Shown: piece after piece, positions 41,691-50,407 of the stretch
How positions within the stretch are numbered: position 1 is the stretch's first letter
Layout: each line of letters starts with the position of its first letter
Assembly (NCBI GenBank): GCA_025699025.1
Contig: JAILWJ010000001.1
Location: 568,391-632,390, forward strand
Length of the DNA: 64,000 nt
Source: Nitrosarchaeum sp.
GTDB lineage: Archaea; Thermoproteota; Nitrososphaeria; Nitrososphaerales; Nitrosopumilaceae
Direction: 5' to 3'
Notes under the pieces: generated by a model
The model's input: the letters and a program-made list of their open reading frames with translations, nothing else
Databases searched by the model: none
Told to the model about the DNA's origin: nothing
Translations under genes and position numbers: made by a program

Positions 41691-43048
41691 GAATTTCCAA
41701 ACTTTTCCATTATAAGGCAAATACATTTCGTAGTTTTTTTAAGCAAATCAATTCGGGCAAATTCATTGGGGGAATGAATTCGAGAAAACATGTATGTGCT
41801 TCCAATTGAAATGCAAGGAGCTTTTAGGACACGTATAAATGAAAACATGGGTCCTGTTCCCGCATTTGAAACATTGAGAATAGATTTTCCATAAGATTCG
41901 TCTGCTGCCTCTTTTACCTTTGTAACAAACGGATCAGAAGGATCTGTTCTTGCGGCCGCCTCGCCATGAAAAACTTTGACATCAATATCTGAAAACCCTT
42001 TTAATTTCAAATGGTTCTTTAGTCGCATCACTTGTTTTTTTGGATCCATTTTAGGAACTAATCTAAAATCAATTTTGACCAAAGCGGTTCCAGGAAGAAC
42101 CGTTTTTGCGCCTTCTCCAGTATAGCCAGACACAATTCCAGCAATGTTGCATGTTGCACCTCCAACAAGTGCTTTCTTTGCATCGAGTCCCCTCAAGTTT
42201 CCGACAAACGAATCAACGCCAAATTCCCGTTTGAGTGATTTTTCATCAAACGGTTCTTTAGAGATAATATCCAAGTCAGTTTTTGAAAAAGATACAACAT
42301 CTTTGTACCAGTCTTTAATGAGGATTTTTCCATTTTCATCACGAAGCGTTTTAAGTGCTTCAATTAGCCGCCATGCAGGATTTTTGATCAAAACAGCAAG
42401 ACTAGAATGAGCATCACGAATGGATTCAGTTACAGACAATTCAACAAAAAGCAATCCTTTCATTCCCAAACCCACTATTGGTCTATCTTCAGAGTCAACA
42501 TAACCAAATTCCCAGATTACGCCATCACAAGAAAATTTCTTTTGGTATTTTTTTAAATAATCCTCAATATGTGCACTGCCAGTTTCTTCCTCACCTTCAA
42601 TGACAAATTTGATGTTACATGGGACATCACCAGTTGTTTTCAGGCATGCCTCCACAGCCTTGATTCTTGTAATTAGTTCTCCTTTGTCATCAGCAGAGCC
42701 TCGTCCAAAAACTTTGTTTCCTTTCACTTTGCCACTAAATGGAGGATCGTCCCAAAGTTCGAATGGTTCTGCAGGTTGCACATCATAATGATTGTAAAAT
42801 AAAAGAGTTCGAGCAGGATTTGATCTAGATTTTATTTCGCCATAAACTAATGGAGCAACGCCTTTTTTTAGTTGGAGTATTTCAGATTTTATTCCAGATT
42901 TGTCCAGTAATTTTTTGACCAGTTTTGAGCATTCCTCTATACCTTCATTTTTTGCAGATATGCTAGGCTGCCTAATCAAAAGTTGCAAATCAGATACAAG
43001 ACTTTTCATGTTAGAGTCAATGTAACGAAATGCATTCATAGAATTCAC
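41687..43048 (-). CDS. M20-family metallopeptidase (dipeptidase/ArgE/DapE-like)
   Basis: A 453-residue M20 peptidase. Zinc-site residues are present: H in LLFYNHYDVQPAEP, D in GRGSADDKGE, two Glu in FVIEGEEETGSAH and later D and H in SEDRPIVGLGM and SRIHSPNEF. The insert of about 110 residues forms the dimerisation domain. The family includes carboxypeptidases, dipeptidases, succinyl-diaminopimelate and acetyl-ornithine deacylases; substrate is not clear. Its ATG overlaps the end of the NAD(P)HX dehydratase gene by 4 bp. Confidence 0.9.
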   Translation of the reverse strand: MNSMNAFRYIDSNMKSLVSDLQLLIRQPSISAKNEGIEECSKLVKKLLDKSGIKSEILQLKKGVAPLVYGEIKSRSNPARTLLFYNHYDVQPAEPFELWDDPPFSGKVKGNKVFGRGSADDKGELITRIKAVEACLKTTGDVPCNIKFVIEGEEETGSAHIEDYLKKYQKKFSCDGVIWEFGYVDSEDRPIVGLGMKGLLFVELSVTESIRDAHSSLAVLIKNPAWRLIEALKTLRDENGKILIKDWYKDVVSFSKTDLDIISKEPFDEKSLKREFGVDSFVGNLRGLDAKKALVGGATCNIAGIVSGYTGEGAKTVLPGTALVKIDFRLVPKMDPKKQVMRLKNHLKLKGFSDIDVKVFHGEAAARTDPSDPFVTKVKEAADESYGKSILNVSNAGTGPMFSFIRVLKAPCISIGSTYMFSRIHSPNEFARIDLLKKTTKCICLIMEKFGNS

Positions 43049-43908
43049 ACTATTTTATCAAACGGCTTCATCACAAAAGGCAGTTCTTCTAACAGATCCA
43101 TAGATGTCATATGTAGTCCCAATTTCTTTTGAGCAGATTTTCCTGCAAGCCCGTTGATGTATGTTGCCGCCGCCGCAGATTCCAAAGCATCACGGTTCTT
43201 AGACAGCATTCCTGCCACTAATCCAGATAGGACGTCACCGGTTCCACCAACAGTCATAGCAGGGGTCTTTTTCTCATTAAGAAACGTAGTTTTCCCATCA
43301 GAGATAATATCAGTTGCGCCTTTTAACAGTACAGTAAGCCCGTTTTCCTTTGCACATCGCTCAACGGCGGATATTCTTTCTGGTTTTGAATCAGATGGCA
43401 CAATACCAAACAGTCGCTTAAACTCACCAGCATGGGGTGTCACTACAACATTCTTGTCGGGCAAAAATGGCAAGACCTCAGGAATCAGTGCGCCTGCATC
43501 CAATGACAGACGAACATCTCGATCAAGTAGAGATTTTATAAGATTGACTAACGCATTTTTGTCTTGTACAGCTAGTCCCATTCCAATTGTTGCAGAATCG
43601 AGACTTTTTGGCAACACTCCAAGCAATTTGTTTACAGCGCCACGAGTTAATTTTTGATCCACCAATGGCAGAACAATAAGATTCGGAGATATGGAACGAG
43701 TTGCAGTGACATTGATTTTTGGAACGGCAGTATACACCAAATCAGTTCCGCAGCGCAACGCGGCAATGGATGACAATATGGGGGCACCATGATAGATATA
43801 ACTGCCACCTACAACCAAGACGATTCCATTTTCTCCTTTTCTAGATTTTGCTTTTCGTGAAGGAATGAATTTTTTTACATGTGATATCTGAAGAGATTTT
43901 CTAACCAT
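43045..43908 (-). CDS. nnrD: ADP-dependent NAD(P)H-hydrate dehydratase
   Basis: A 287-residue ribokinase-fold protein without the epimerase (NnrE) part. The hallmark GGTGDVLSGLVAGML motif and NVVVTPHAGEFKRLFG and GSYIYHGAPILSSIAALR are visible. It repairs damaged hydrated NAD(P)H using ADP or ATP. The gene runs directly into the M20 peptidase gene by 4-bp overlap; the metabolic link is unclear. Confidence 0.92.
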   Translation of the reverse strand: MVRKSLQISHVKKFIPSRKAKSRKGENGIVLVVGGSYIYHGAPILSSIAALRCGTDLVYTAVPKINVTATRSISPNLIVLPLVDQKLTRGAVNKLLGVLPKSLDSATIGMGLAVQDKNALVNLIKSLLDRDVRLSLDAGALIPEVLPFLPDKNVVVTPHAGEFKRLFGIVPSDSKPERISAVERCAKENGLTVLLKGATDIISDGKTTFLNEKKTPAMTVGGTGDVLSGLVAGMLSKNRDALESAAAATYINGLAGKSAQKKLGLHMTSMDLLEELPFVMKPFDKIV

Positions 43909-43959
43909 ATGCCATGTTTTAGTATAGGATGAATAAATCTTGTTTTGGCGGGTGGAAAA

Positions 43960-44790
43960 TTAACCAGTATCGGATTTTTTTGATGTTTTTGCCTCTGTTT
44001 TTCTGGATCCTCTATCAAAGAATGCTTTTCTTGCAAAGCACAGATACGTTGTATGCCCTATGCCTTGAAAGGAATGTCTAGTTTTCCCCTCTCTGGCCTC
44101 AATAGTTCTTAGAATATGCTCTGTCGATTCAATATCAGTAAACTCGTTTTCAACTAGAGACATAGTCAGTTTTTCAAGTTGGTTCATGGTAGGACATATT
44201 GCAAATATACAGCCACTTCCTTTCAGCATTTTTCTTACTTGGGGAATTACTACCCAGGGATCGCCCAAATCAATGAGTGCAACATCTGCATCATCAAATG
44301 GTAGTTTCTTTGCAGTTTTTAAATCCAGTTTTTCCTGTGTCACATATTTTGAAACACCAGCTTTTTTGATGTTTTTTTCTGCAATTTTCATAAAATTTTC
44401 GTCCACGTCAAAAGTGTAAACATGTCCGCGTGGTTTTACAACGCTTGCAACAAACGAAGTTAGTGAACCACTGCCAGTGCCAATCTCAAGAATTTTTTGC
44501 CCGCTTGTGATTCCAGCCCTTGCAATAATGTAACCAATGTCCTTAGGATAGACGATTTGTGTACCATGTTGGATTTTCATAATGTAATCATAAATGGTCG
44601 GTTTGAGAAGATAGACGTACTTGTCTTTGTTTGTAGTCAGTCTGGTACCATATTCTTTTCCTATTGCATCAACATGTTTAATGACACCGATATGAGTATG
44701 GAGTGATTCTTTCTTAGATATTTTTACAAGCCATTTTTTTGATGAATTAAAGTAAAACAAGACAGGAGAGTTTTGCTTTATCTTTTCCAT
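43960..44790 (-). CDS. trmI: tRNA (adenine-N1) methyltransferase TrmI
   Basis: A 276-residue protein from the ATG ending at 44790. The SAM site is KILEIGTGSGSLTSFVA, with the preceding GTQIVYPKDIGYIIARAGI tRNA-binding signature of TrmI and the DVALIDLGDPW motif. It makes m1A57/58 in the tRNA T-loop and is a stable tetramer in archaea. The C-terminus (KAFFDRGSRKTEAKTSKK) is basic. It lies upstream of the NnrD gene on the same strand by 51 bp. Confidence 0.93.
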   Translation of the reverse strand: MEKIKQNSPVLFYFNSSKKWLVKISKKESLHTHIGVIKHVDAIGKEYGTRLTTNKDKYVYLLKPTIYDYIMKIQHGTQIVYPKDIGYIIARAGITSGQKILEIGTGSGSLTSFVASVVKPRGHVYTFDVDENFMKIAEKNIKKAGVSKYVTQEKLDLKTAKKLPFDDADVALIDLGDPWVVIPQVRKMLKGSGCIFAICPTMNQLEKLTMSLVENEFTDIESTEHILRTIEAREGKTRHSFQGIGHTTYLCFARKAFFDRGSRKTEAKTSKKSDTG

Positions 44791-44876
44791 GAAATTAGAA
44801 CAAAAAAATTTTAGATAAGAATCTACTGATTTTATCAATACGCATTCATTAAATACAGTAAGAGAAATTCAAGAAT

Positions 44877-45011
44877 ATGGCAAATATGAAATGCGTGTCA
44901 TGTGGAATTAGTTTCTTTTCTCCAATGGGATCAGACAAATGTTCTAGATGTACACCAAAAGAAGCACATGGGCATGAGGACCATTCTTGTGGTTGTGGAC
45001 ATAGCCACTAA
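44877..45011 (+). CDS. Metal-binding micro-protein, 44 residues
   Basis: A 44-residue frame from ATG 44877 with two CxxC knuckles (C6/C9 and C22/C25: KCVSCG and KCSRCTP) and a His/Cys-rich tail (HGHEDHSCGCGHSH). It is divergent to trmI with 86 bp between. The tail could bind nickel, copper or zinc. It belongs to the group of tiny Cys-rich proteins discussed in the findings. Confidence 0.6.
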   Translation: MANMKCVSCGISFFSPMGSDKCSRCTPKEAHGHEDHSCGCGHSH

Positions 45012-45066
45012 TCCATTTTTTACTTTTTAAATCACACAAGCATGAAATTACAAAACTAGCAAGAAC

Positions 45067-46953
45067 CTACATTCTATCAGGTGCGGCAATACCTAACAAA
45101 TCAAGAGACTTTTCAATGGTAGATTTAAACGAGTTAACCAAACACAATCTAGCACTCTCTAGTTTTTCATCACCCAAATCAAGAACATGCACATGCTCGT
45201 AAAATGAGTTAAATGCCACAGCTAGATCATGGCAATATCGTGCAATAACTTTTGGAGAAAAGTTCTTTGCAGCATCATAGACTTGAATGTCAAACAGACC
45301 AATCATCTTTATCAGATCTAATTCAGGTTGTTCACCTAGCAATCCAAATTCAACATCAATAGAAGGAGTCTTTCCGGATTTTTCTATGATTCTTGCAGCT
45401 CTAGCATGAGTGTATTGAATGTAGGATGCAGTGTCACCTTCCAAGCTAAGTGATTTTGTCAAATCAAATGCAATTATTTTGTCAAGATCCTGCTTTATCA
45501 TTTCATAACGCAGTGTTCCTACAGACACATGATGTGATATAGAGTCAATATCGCTTGCAGACATTTCAGGGTGCCGCTTTTTTGTCTCCTCAAAAGTCTT
45601 GCTTTTTAGTAATTCATAGACAGAATCAGCATTCACATATAGTCCCTTTCGTCCAGACATCTGAGCTTGTTTACCATCTGTTTCAAGACCCAGAGTCTTT
45701 GCAGTTTCTGCACTGAGAGTCACGGATTCATATCCAAGATGGATGTACGCATCAGATACAGATTTGAATTTAGCCATCAGGGATGTAATGATTTTCTGCA
45801 ATCTCGCTTGTCTAGAATCAATTACGGTGATCACTTTGTTTCCTGAAAAATTTTGTTTTGGTTCCGGAGATTTTTCAAGTGTGGTCTGCCATAAAACCTG
45901 AGTATTGGGTTGAGTTTTTTCGTATTTTTTGTAATTAAACGGATCATTCAACAACCCTAGCTTCCAAGCAGCATACGGAATGTCTTTTGCAATATAAGTT
46001 GCAGTACCATTACTTCTGACAATCACCTTATCTTCTTCCCCTTCGTCACCACGAATTACCCAGCATCCTTGGTTTTTGCCTTCTTTTTCAAATTCAATCA
46101 ACCCCATTTCTTTTAGTTTTTCAAATATCGTACTCCATAATCCTGAGCGAATAATTTGAGATTCAAAATTCAGACAATCATAATAAACGCCAAGATTCCA
46201 ACACGTCTCAAGTTGGGCAGATAAAACACGCTGGGTAATCTTATCTGCAAATCTGGCGGTTTCTGAACTTGCGTCTTCCAAGTCCTTTAAAGTATTTTTT
46301 CTGATTTCTTCAAGAGTGGGATCGGATTCATATTTTTCAGTTGTCTTGACATAGACATCGTCACCACAATAATGATCAAATTTTTTCCCCGTAGGAGGAT
46401 CTTGTGGAAATCCAAAATGTTTGAATCCAACTATAATGTCAGCAACTTGCAAACCCGAGTCATCAACGTAATTTAGAACATTGACTTTGAAATTAGATTT
46501 TTTTAAAATTCTAGAAACAGTGTCACCAATGATGATGTTACGTATGTGTCCAATATGAAGTGCTTTGTTGGGATTAACACTTGTATGTTCCACTACAATG
46601 GAGGAATTTTCTCCAAGATCAACTGTTCCAAACTCGCCCAAAAAGGATTCAGACAAAATTAATTGGCTCAGTTTTTTCCAATCAGCATAAAAATTCAGGT
46701 AGCCAGAAGGATGTGCCTCTGATTTCAATACTAGCGTACTTTGACAGTCAGAATATTTTTCAGATAAAAGCAATGCAATGTCCTTAGGGTTTTTTTTGAG
46801 TTGCTTTGATAGCAAAAATGAGATGTTGGAACTAGCATCACCAAATCCAGGTTTTGAGGGCTCTACGGAGAACGAAATGGGAGCGAGAGACAAATCACCA
46901 AGTATTTTTTTAAGATTGTTTTCAATTTCATCAATTATTGATTTGAACGACAT
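45067..46953 (-). CDS. argS: Arginyl-tRNA synthetase
   Basis: A 628-residue class I tRNA synthetase. The HIGH motif appears as ALHIGHIRN and the KMSKS-region counterpart as MSGRKGLYVN, with the signature YVDDSGLQVADI and QYTHARAARIIEKSG. The N-terminal add-1-like region (about 1-110) and C-terminal DALR anticodon-binding domain (about 520-628) are present. It charges tRNA-Arg. It lies one base after the end of the downstream phosphatase gene's start codon region (46955) and shares the strand. Confidence 0.97.
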   Translation of the reverse strand: MSFKSIIDEIENNLKKILGDLSLAPISFSVEPSKPGFGDASSNISFLLSKQLKKNPKDIALLLSEKYSDCQSTLVLKSEAHPSGYLNFYADWKKLSQLILSESFLGEFGTVDLGENSSIVVEHTSVNPNKALHIGHIRNIIIGDTVSRILKKSNFKVNVLNYVDDSGLQVADIIVGFKHFGFPQDPPTGKKFDHYCGDDVYVKTTEKYESDPTLEEIRKNTLKDLEDASSETARFADKITQRVLSAQLETCWNLGVYYDCLNFESQIIRSGLWSTIFEKLKEMGLIEFEKEGKNQGCWVIRGDEGEEDKVIVRSNGTATYIAKDIPYAAWKLGLLNDPFNYKKYEKTQPNTQVLWQTTLEKSPEPKQNFSGNKVITVIDSRQARLQKIITSLMAKFKSVSDAYIHLGYESVTLSAETAKTLGLETDGKQAQMSGRKGLYVNADSVYELLKSKTFEETKKRHPEMSASDIDSISHHVSVGTLRYEMIKQDLDKIIAFDLTKSLSLEGDTASYIQYTHARAARIIEKSGKTPSIDVEFGLLGEQPELDLIKMIGLFDIQVYDAAKNFSPKVIARYCHDLAVAFNSFYEHVHVLDLGDEKLESARLCLVNSFKSTIEKSLDLLGIAAPDRM

Positions 46954-46954
46954 T

Positions 46955-47650
46955 CTATATCTCTGACAGTATGGGTGCTAATTTATCTAGTGCTTCTATA
47001 ACGCCATCACCTGCTTTTGCTGAAACAGTCATTGTCGCATGAGACTGAACATATTCCGAAGCGTTACCTAGCGCAATACTGGTTTTTGCTACTTGAAACA
47101 ATGGAACATCTGTTGCACTATCACCAATGGCTATCACGTCTTCTTTTGATATGGACAATCTTTTCATCACTTCTTTAAATCCAAACCCCTTGTCAATTCC
47201 AGCAGAATTGATATGAAATGCATATTGACTATCAGATAAAACAACATCCAGATTTTTTTTTGCGACAAGCTGCTTTGCCAAATCAATGTCAAATGTTCTC
47301 TCCAAGACAACCTCAGTCATCCTTGGAAATACAGGTTTTTGAAAAACATTTTCTATTTCGCTTTCAATTATTTGGAAAGCATGTTCACATTTTGTAATAT
47401 CGCCTAAGCGGACATGTTCATTTGTGTCCAAGGTTATACACCCGCCATTCTCACCAACTGCAATTTTGGTTGTTCCACCAAATACAGACAACAAGAATCC
47501 CTCAACAGAAGAGCGGCCGGTAACAAAGATCACATTATGACCCATATTTTTCAGGTGTCTCAAAGCTGCCAATGCATCAAGATTTATTCGCCCACCCCCG
47601 TTTTCAGTAATAGTTCCATCAATATCTACTGCAAATGTTTTAGGCGTCAT
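46955..47650 (-). CDS. Phosphoglycolate phosphatase (archaeal HAD type)
   Basis: A 231-residue HAD hydrolase of the Cof/archaeal PGP type. Motif I DIDGTIT (residues 9-15), motif II VTGRS, motif III Lys in the GIDKGFGFKEV region, and motif IV GDSATDVPLF are all present. It hydrolyses 2-phosphoglycolate, but sugar phosphates cannot be excluded by sequence. Its ATG lies 31 bp downstream of the next gene on the strand; it leads argS with a 1-bp gap. Confidence 0.9.
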   Translation of the reverse strand: MTPKTFAVDIDGTITENGGGRINLDALAALRHLKNMGHNVIFVTGRSSVEGFLLSVFGGTTKIAVGENGGCITLDTNEHVRLGDITKCEHAFQIIESEIENVFQKPVFPRMTEVVLERTFDIDLAKQLVAKKNLDVVLSDSQYAFHINSAGIDKGFGFKEVMKRLSISKEDVIAIGDSATDVPLFQVAKTSIALGNASEYVQSHATMTVSAKAGDGVIEALDKLAPILSEI

Positions 47651-47681
47651 GGAATCAATTTTTCCAACCGAATAATAATTG

Positions 47682-48035
47682 CTACGAAGTGGCGATCAAT
47701 TTCAATATGTCACGAATGATGGAATCATGGGCGGCATCCAATTCCATACTTACCAACAACAAAGTCTTTTGATCCAAAGGAAATGTAACTCGTTTTACGT
47801 TAGCATACTCTGTAAATGCATATCTTGTTTTCCCAAGCTTAAATTCATGGGCCCTTCTCCCAACCATTCGCTCATAGGCATACCAAATAGATCTTTCAAG
47901 TTCATCAGAGTCAAGTATCCCAACTGTATCAAAGCGATATCCACCATACTTTTGTTTGCCATCGATCACAATCATGGAAAATCTAATCTTAGAATCGACG
48001 TTCATTACGTCTTTACACAGCCTCTCAAAGTCCAT
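47682..48035 (-). CDS. Hypothetical protein, 117 residues
   Basis: An alpha/beta soluble protein (FSMIVIDGKQKYGGYRF, ERSIWYAYERMVGRRAHEFKLG and TLLLVSMELDAAHDSIIRDIL). The order strand-helix-strand-strand-helix recalls the roadblock/profilin-like fold, which is an inference. It is the first gene of the run to argS on the minus strand. No catalytic motif is seen. Confidence 0.6.
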   Translation of the reverse strand: MDFERLCKDVMNVDSKIRFSMIVIDGKQKYGGYRFDTVGILDSDELERSIWYAYERMVGRRAHEFKLGKTRYAFTEYANVKRVTFPLDQKTLLLVSMELDAAHDSIIRDILKLIATS

Positions 48036-48119
48036 AGCTTTAAACGATCAAAGCAATATTAGAAAATTTTGTGAATGCACACCACCCAAAACTGCCAAAG
48101 CAACTTGTAGGAGATTACC

Positions 48120-48341
48120 ATGAAAAAAGGAACAATAGAAGAGATTTTCAGTAAAGCAAAATTCGCAGACAATCCAAACCAGTACAAAGTTTTCTATCGA
48201 GATTTTGAGCAAACGGTAGAAAAGACATTACCAGAGTTTGTCAAAGAATCAGATAATTTTCAGGTCATCCCAATTTCAAGAATTGAACGAATTGAAAGGA
48301 ATAATAGCATTTTATTTGAAAAGAGAAAGAAGGTAGAATAG
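48120..48341 (+). CDS. DUF504-like (UPF0248) protein
   Basis: A 73-residue protein from ATG 48120. The profile KGTIEEIFSKAKF, YKVFYRDFEQTVEKTLPE and the ending IPISRIERIERNNSILFEKR resemble the DUF504/UPF0248 domain, which in archaea occurs alone or next to translation genes. The adjacent DRG GTPase begins 1 bp after its stop, so they should be co-translated. Confidence 0.55.
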   Translation: MKKGTIEEIFSKAKFADNPNQYKVFYRDFEQTVEKTLPEFVKESDNFQVIPISRIERIERNNSILFEKRKKVE

Positions 48342-48342
48342 A

Positions 48343-49452
48343 TTGGGAATTCCAGAAAAGATCAAAGCCATTCAAGATGAAATGGCAAGAACACAGATCA
48401 ACAAAGCTACAGAACATCATCTAGGCTTACTAAAAGCAAAGATTGCAAAGTTAAAACGAGAACAAGAAGACAAGGAAACCAAAAAAAGTGCAGCAAAAAC
48501 TGACGGGTTTGATGTCAGGCGAGCAGGAGATGCAACTGTGGTGTTTATCGGGTTGCCCAGTGTTGGAAAATCAACACTGTTAAACAAATTGACGGATGCA
48601 AATTCCGCGGTAGGCGCATTTCAATTTACAACATTAACAGTAGTACCAGGAATGATGGAATATCGAGGCGCAAAGATTCAGGTATTAGATCTTCCCGGAA
48701 TTATCAAAGGAGCATCTAGCGGTAAAGGGTTAGGAAAGAGAATTTTATCAGTGGCCAGAAGTGCAGATTTAGTTTTATTGGTATTAGACGTGTTTCAGCC
48801 ATATCACGAAGATGTTCTTGTAAATGAGCTAGGAAACATCGGAATAAGACTAAACCAGCTACCCCCAAACATCACAATTGAAAAGGCTTCAATGGGCGGA
48901 ATCGCAATAGCTCAGCAAGTAAAGCTGACAAAAATATCAGAACAACATCTCAAAGATATTTTACATTTGTATGGAATTGTAAGTGCCAGGGTTGTAATAA
49001 GAGAAGACATAACATCAGAACAATTAGCAGATCACATTGCAGGAAATATCAGCTATTCAAAATCACTAACAATATTAAACAAAATAGACTTGGTAGATAA
49101 AGAATTTTTAAAAGATCTAAAAACGAAAATAAAATCAGAAGTGATAGAAGTATCAGCAAATTCAGAAATCAACATGGAATTGCTTAAAGAGAAAATTTAC
49201 GATAAGCTTAGTTTCATCAGGATATACATGAGACCAAAAGGCGGGGAAACGGATTTCAAAGAACCGCTAATTGCAAGGGAAGGCGACACTGTAGAAGACA
49301 TTTGCAACAAGCTACACCGCAGAATGAAAAAGGAATTCAGATATGGACTAGTGTGGGGCAAAAGTGTAAAATTCGGAGGACAGCGAGTAGGATTGAGCCA
49401 TATTTTGCAAGATGAAGATGTTTTGACAATTATCAAATCAAAAGGAGTTTAA
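48343..49452 (+). CDS. DRG-family (OBG-like) GTPase
   Basis: A 369-residue protein from TTG 48343. G1 GLPSVGKST, G3 DLPGIIKGAS, G4 NKID and G5 VSAN are visible, with an N-terminal helical region (residues 1-60) and a C-terminal TGS domain (about 295-369). These mark developmentally regulated GTP-binding proteins, which associate with translating ribosomes in eukaryotes; archaea usually have one. It follows the DUF504-like gene directly. Confidence 0.95.
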   Translation: MGIPEKIKAIQDEMARTQINKATEHHLGLLKAKIAKLKREQEDKETKKSAAKTDGFDVRRAGDATVVFIGLPSVGKSTLLNKLTDANSAVGAFQFTTLTVVPGMMEYRGAKIQVLDLPGIIKGASSGKGLGKRILSVARSADLVLLVLDVFQPYHEDVLVNELGNIGIRLNQLPPNITIEKASMGGIAIAQQVKLTKISEQHLKDILHLYGIVSARVVIREDITSEQLADHIAGNISYSKSLTILNKIDLVDKEFLKDLKTKIKSEVIEVSANSEINMELLKEKIYDKLSFIRIYMRPKGGETDFKEPLIAREGDTVEDICNKLHRRMKKEFRYGLVWGKSVKFGGQRVGLSHILQDEDVLTIIKSKGV

Positions 49453-49474
49453 TTTTCGATCAGAGATATTTGAG

Positions 49475-49651
49475 ATGGATCAGGAAACAGAACACCGTTG
49501 GTGTAATTATTGCATTGCAAAAACAAAACAAGTTGTTGTTTTTTTACCAGAAATGGCAACTTACAAGCGTAGAAGACAATACAAATGCACGATCTGTGGT
49601 AAAAAAAGTTGGTTGCAAGGCAGAAGACCATCAGCTGAAAGTGTGTATTAA
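49475..49651 (+). CDS. Zinc-ribbon micro-protein, 58 residues
   Basis: A 58-residue frame from ATG 49475, 22 bp after the GTPase gene. It has a C10-x2-C13 knuckle (WCNYC) and a C38-x2-C41 knuckle (KCTICGKKSW), with a strongly basic segment (YKRRRQYK) between. This is a zinc ribbon and probably binds nucleic acid. A frame that avoids this one in the same stretch carries no such pattern. Confidence 0.6.
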   Translation: MDQETEHRWCNYCIAKTKQVVVFLPEMATYKRRRQYKCTICGKKSWLQGRRPSAESVY

Positions 49652-49695
49652 GAAAAAAATCGATCGAAAAAAAAGTGAAAAATAAAAAAAGTTCG

Positions 49696-49713
49696 TTGAT
49701 AAATTGTTATCAA
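49696..49713. repeat. Perfect 18-bp inverted repeat before the H1-like gene
   Basis: TTGATAA (49696-49702) and TTATCAA (49707-49713) flank ATTG. The repeat lies 57 bp before the ATG of the H1-like gene and 44 bp after the end of the zinc-ribbon gene. It could be an operator of the H1-like gene or, as RNA, a weak terminator. Confidence 0.45.
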
Positions 49714-49770
49714 TTTGTGTAAAATTATTTAGTTTCACCATAGAAAAACAATGAAAATGTGATTTTGTCA

Positions 49771-50028
49771 ATGGCTACAAAAAGAAAAGCTGCTACTAAA
49801 CGTAGACCTACACGAAAATCTACTACAAAGAAAGCAGCTCCAAAGAGAAAAGCTAGCAAAAAAACCGCTGCAAAGAAAGCAGCTCCAAAGAGAAAAGCAG
49901 CTCCAAAGAGAAAAGCAGCTCCAAAGAGAAAAGCAGCTCCAAAGAGAAAAGCAGCTCCAAAGAGAAAAGCAGCTCCAAAGAGAAAAGCAGCTCCAAAGAG
50001 AAAAGCAGCAGCAAAAAAAAGACGATAA
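49771..50028 (+). CDS. Histone-H1-like Lys/Ala/Pro-rich repeat protein, 85 residues
   Basis: An 85-residue protein from ATG 49771. The composition is about one third lysine plus alanine, proline and arginine: the start MATKRKAATKRRPTRKS, then seven tandem AAPKRK units and the end AAAKKRR. This is the composition of eukaryotic histone H1 tails and bacterial HctA/AlgP-like proteins, not of a globular domain, so it probably is intrinsically disordered and binds nucleic acid. There is no known homologue I can name. The gene ends 11 bp before a terminator-like hairpin. Confidence 0.75.
   Translation: MATKRKAATKRRPTRKSTTKKAAPKRKASKKTAAKKAAPKRKAAPKRKAAPKRKAAPKRKAAPKRKAAPKRKAAPKRKAAAKKRR
49879..50004 (+). 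repeat. Seven 18-bp tandem repeats in the H1-like gene
   Basis: The unit GCAGCTCCAAAGAGAAAA is repeated seven times exactly end to end (49879-50004), each unit encoding AAPKRK. Identity down to synonymous positions points to recent expansion by slippage or unequal recombination. Copy number could vary between strains. Confidence 0.9.
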
Positions 50029-50049
50029 TCACGTCGAAAAATTAACAAT

Positions 50050-50075
50050 CGTCATAAAATGACGGTTCGTTTTCC
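50050..50075 (+). terminator. Hairpin and T-rich tail after the H1-like gene
   Basis: CGTCAT (50050-50055) and ATGACG (50059-50064) form a 6-bp stem with a 3-base loop; the run after it is T-rich (GTTCGTTTTCCTTTTT). It begins 22 bp after the H1-like stop codon. Archaeal terminators need mainly the T-run, so this is probably where the transcript ends. Confidence 0.5.
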
Positions 50076-50100
50076 TTTTTCTAATTTAAGTTTCCAAAGA

Positions 50101-50385
50101 TCAACTAAACATTTGTCCCGGCGGTTGGGAATTTTTTCCTTTGATAGAATTTTTTTGTACCGTAAATTTTTTGTCTGGTGGAGTTATAGATAATTTCACC
50201 GCAGTATTAATCGCATAATGTGGAGTGCCATCAGGGTTTGTATAGTTGATGGCTTTGCCAACTCTGTCCAAATCAACTTTGACTTTAACAATTGTTCCAT
50301 CTTCCAACTCAAATGTTACAAATTCATTTTCCAATCTTTTATAATCCAACATTTTGAATTCTATTTTTTCTCTGTTTTCACTCAT
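50101..50385 (-). CDS. Hypothetical protein paired with the collagen-like gene, 94 residues
   Basis: A soluble beta-rich protein (FVTFELEDGTIVKVKVDLDRVG and AVKLSITPPDKKFTVQKN) ending with a Pro/Gln tail (KGKNSQPPGQMFS). It starts 22 bp downstream of the collagen-like gene on the same strand, so they are probably co-expressed. It may be an accessory or binding partner; this is inferred from location. No family recognised. Confidence 0.55.
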   Translation of the reverse strand: MSENREKIEFKMLDYKRLENEFVTFELEDGTIVKVKVDLDRVGKAINYTNPDGTPHYAINTAVKLSITPPDKKFTVQKNSIKGKNSQPPGQMFS

Positions 50386-50407
50386 TAGTTAATCACCTGT
50401 TTAATAA

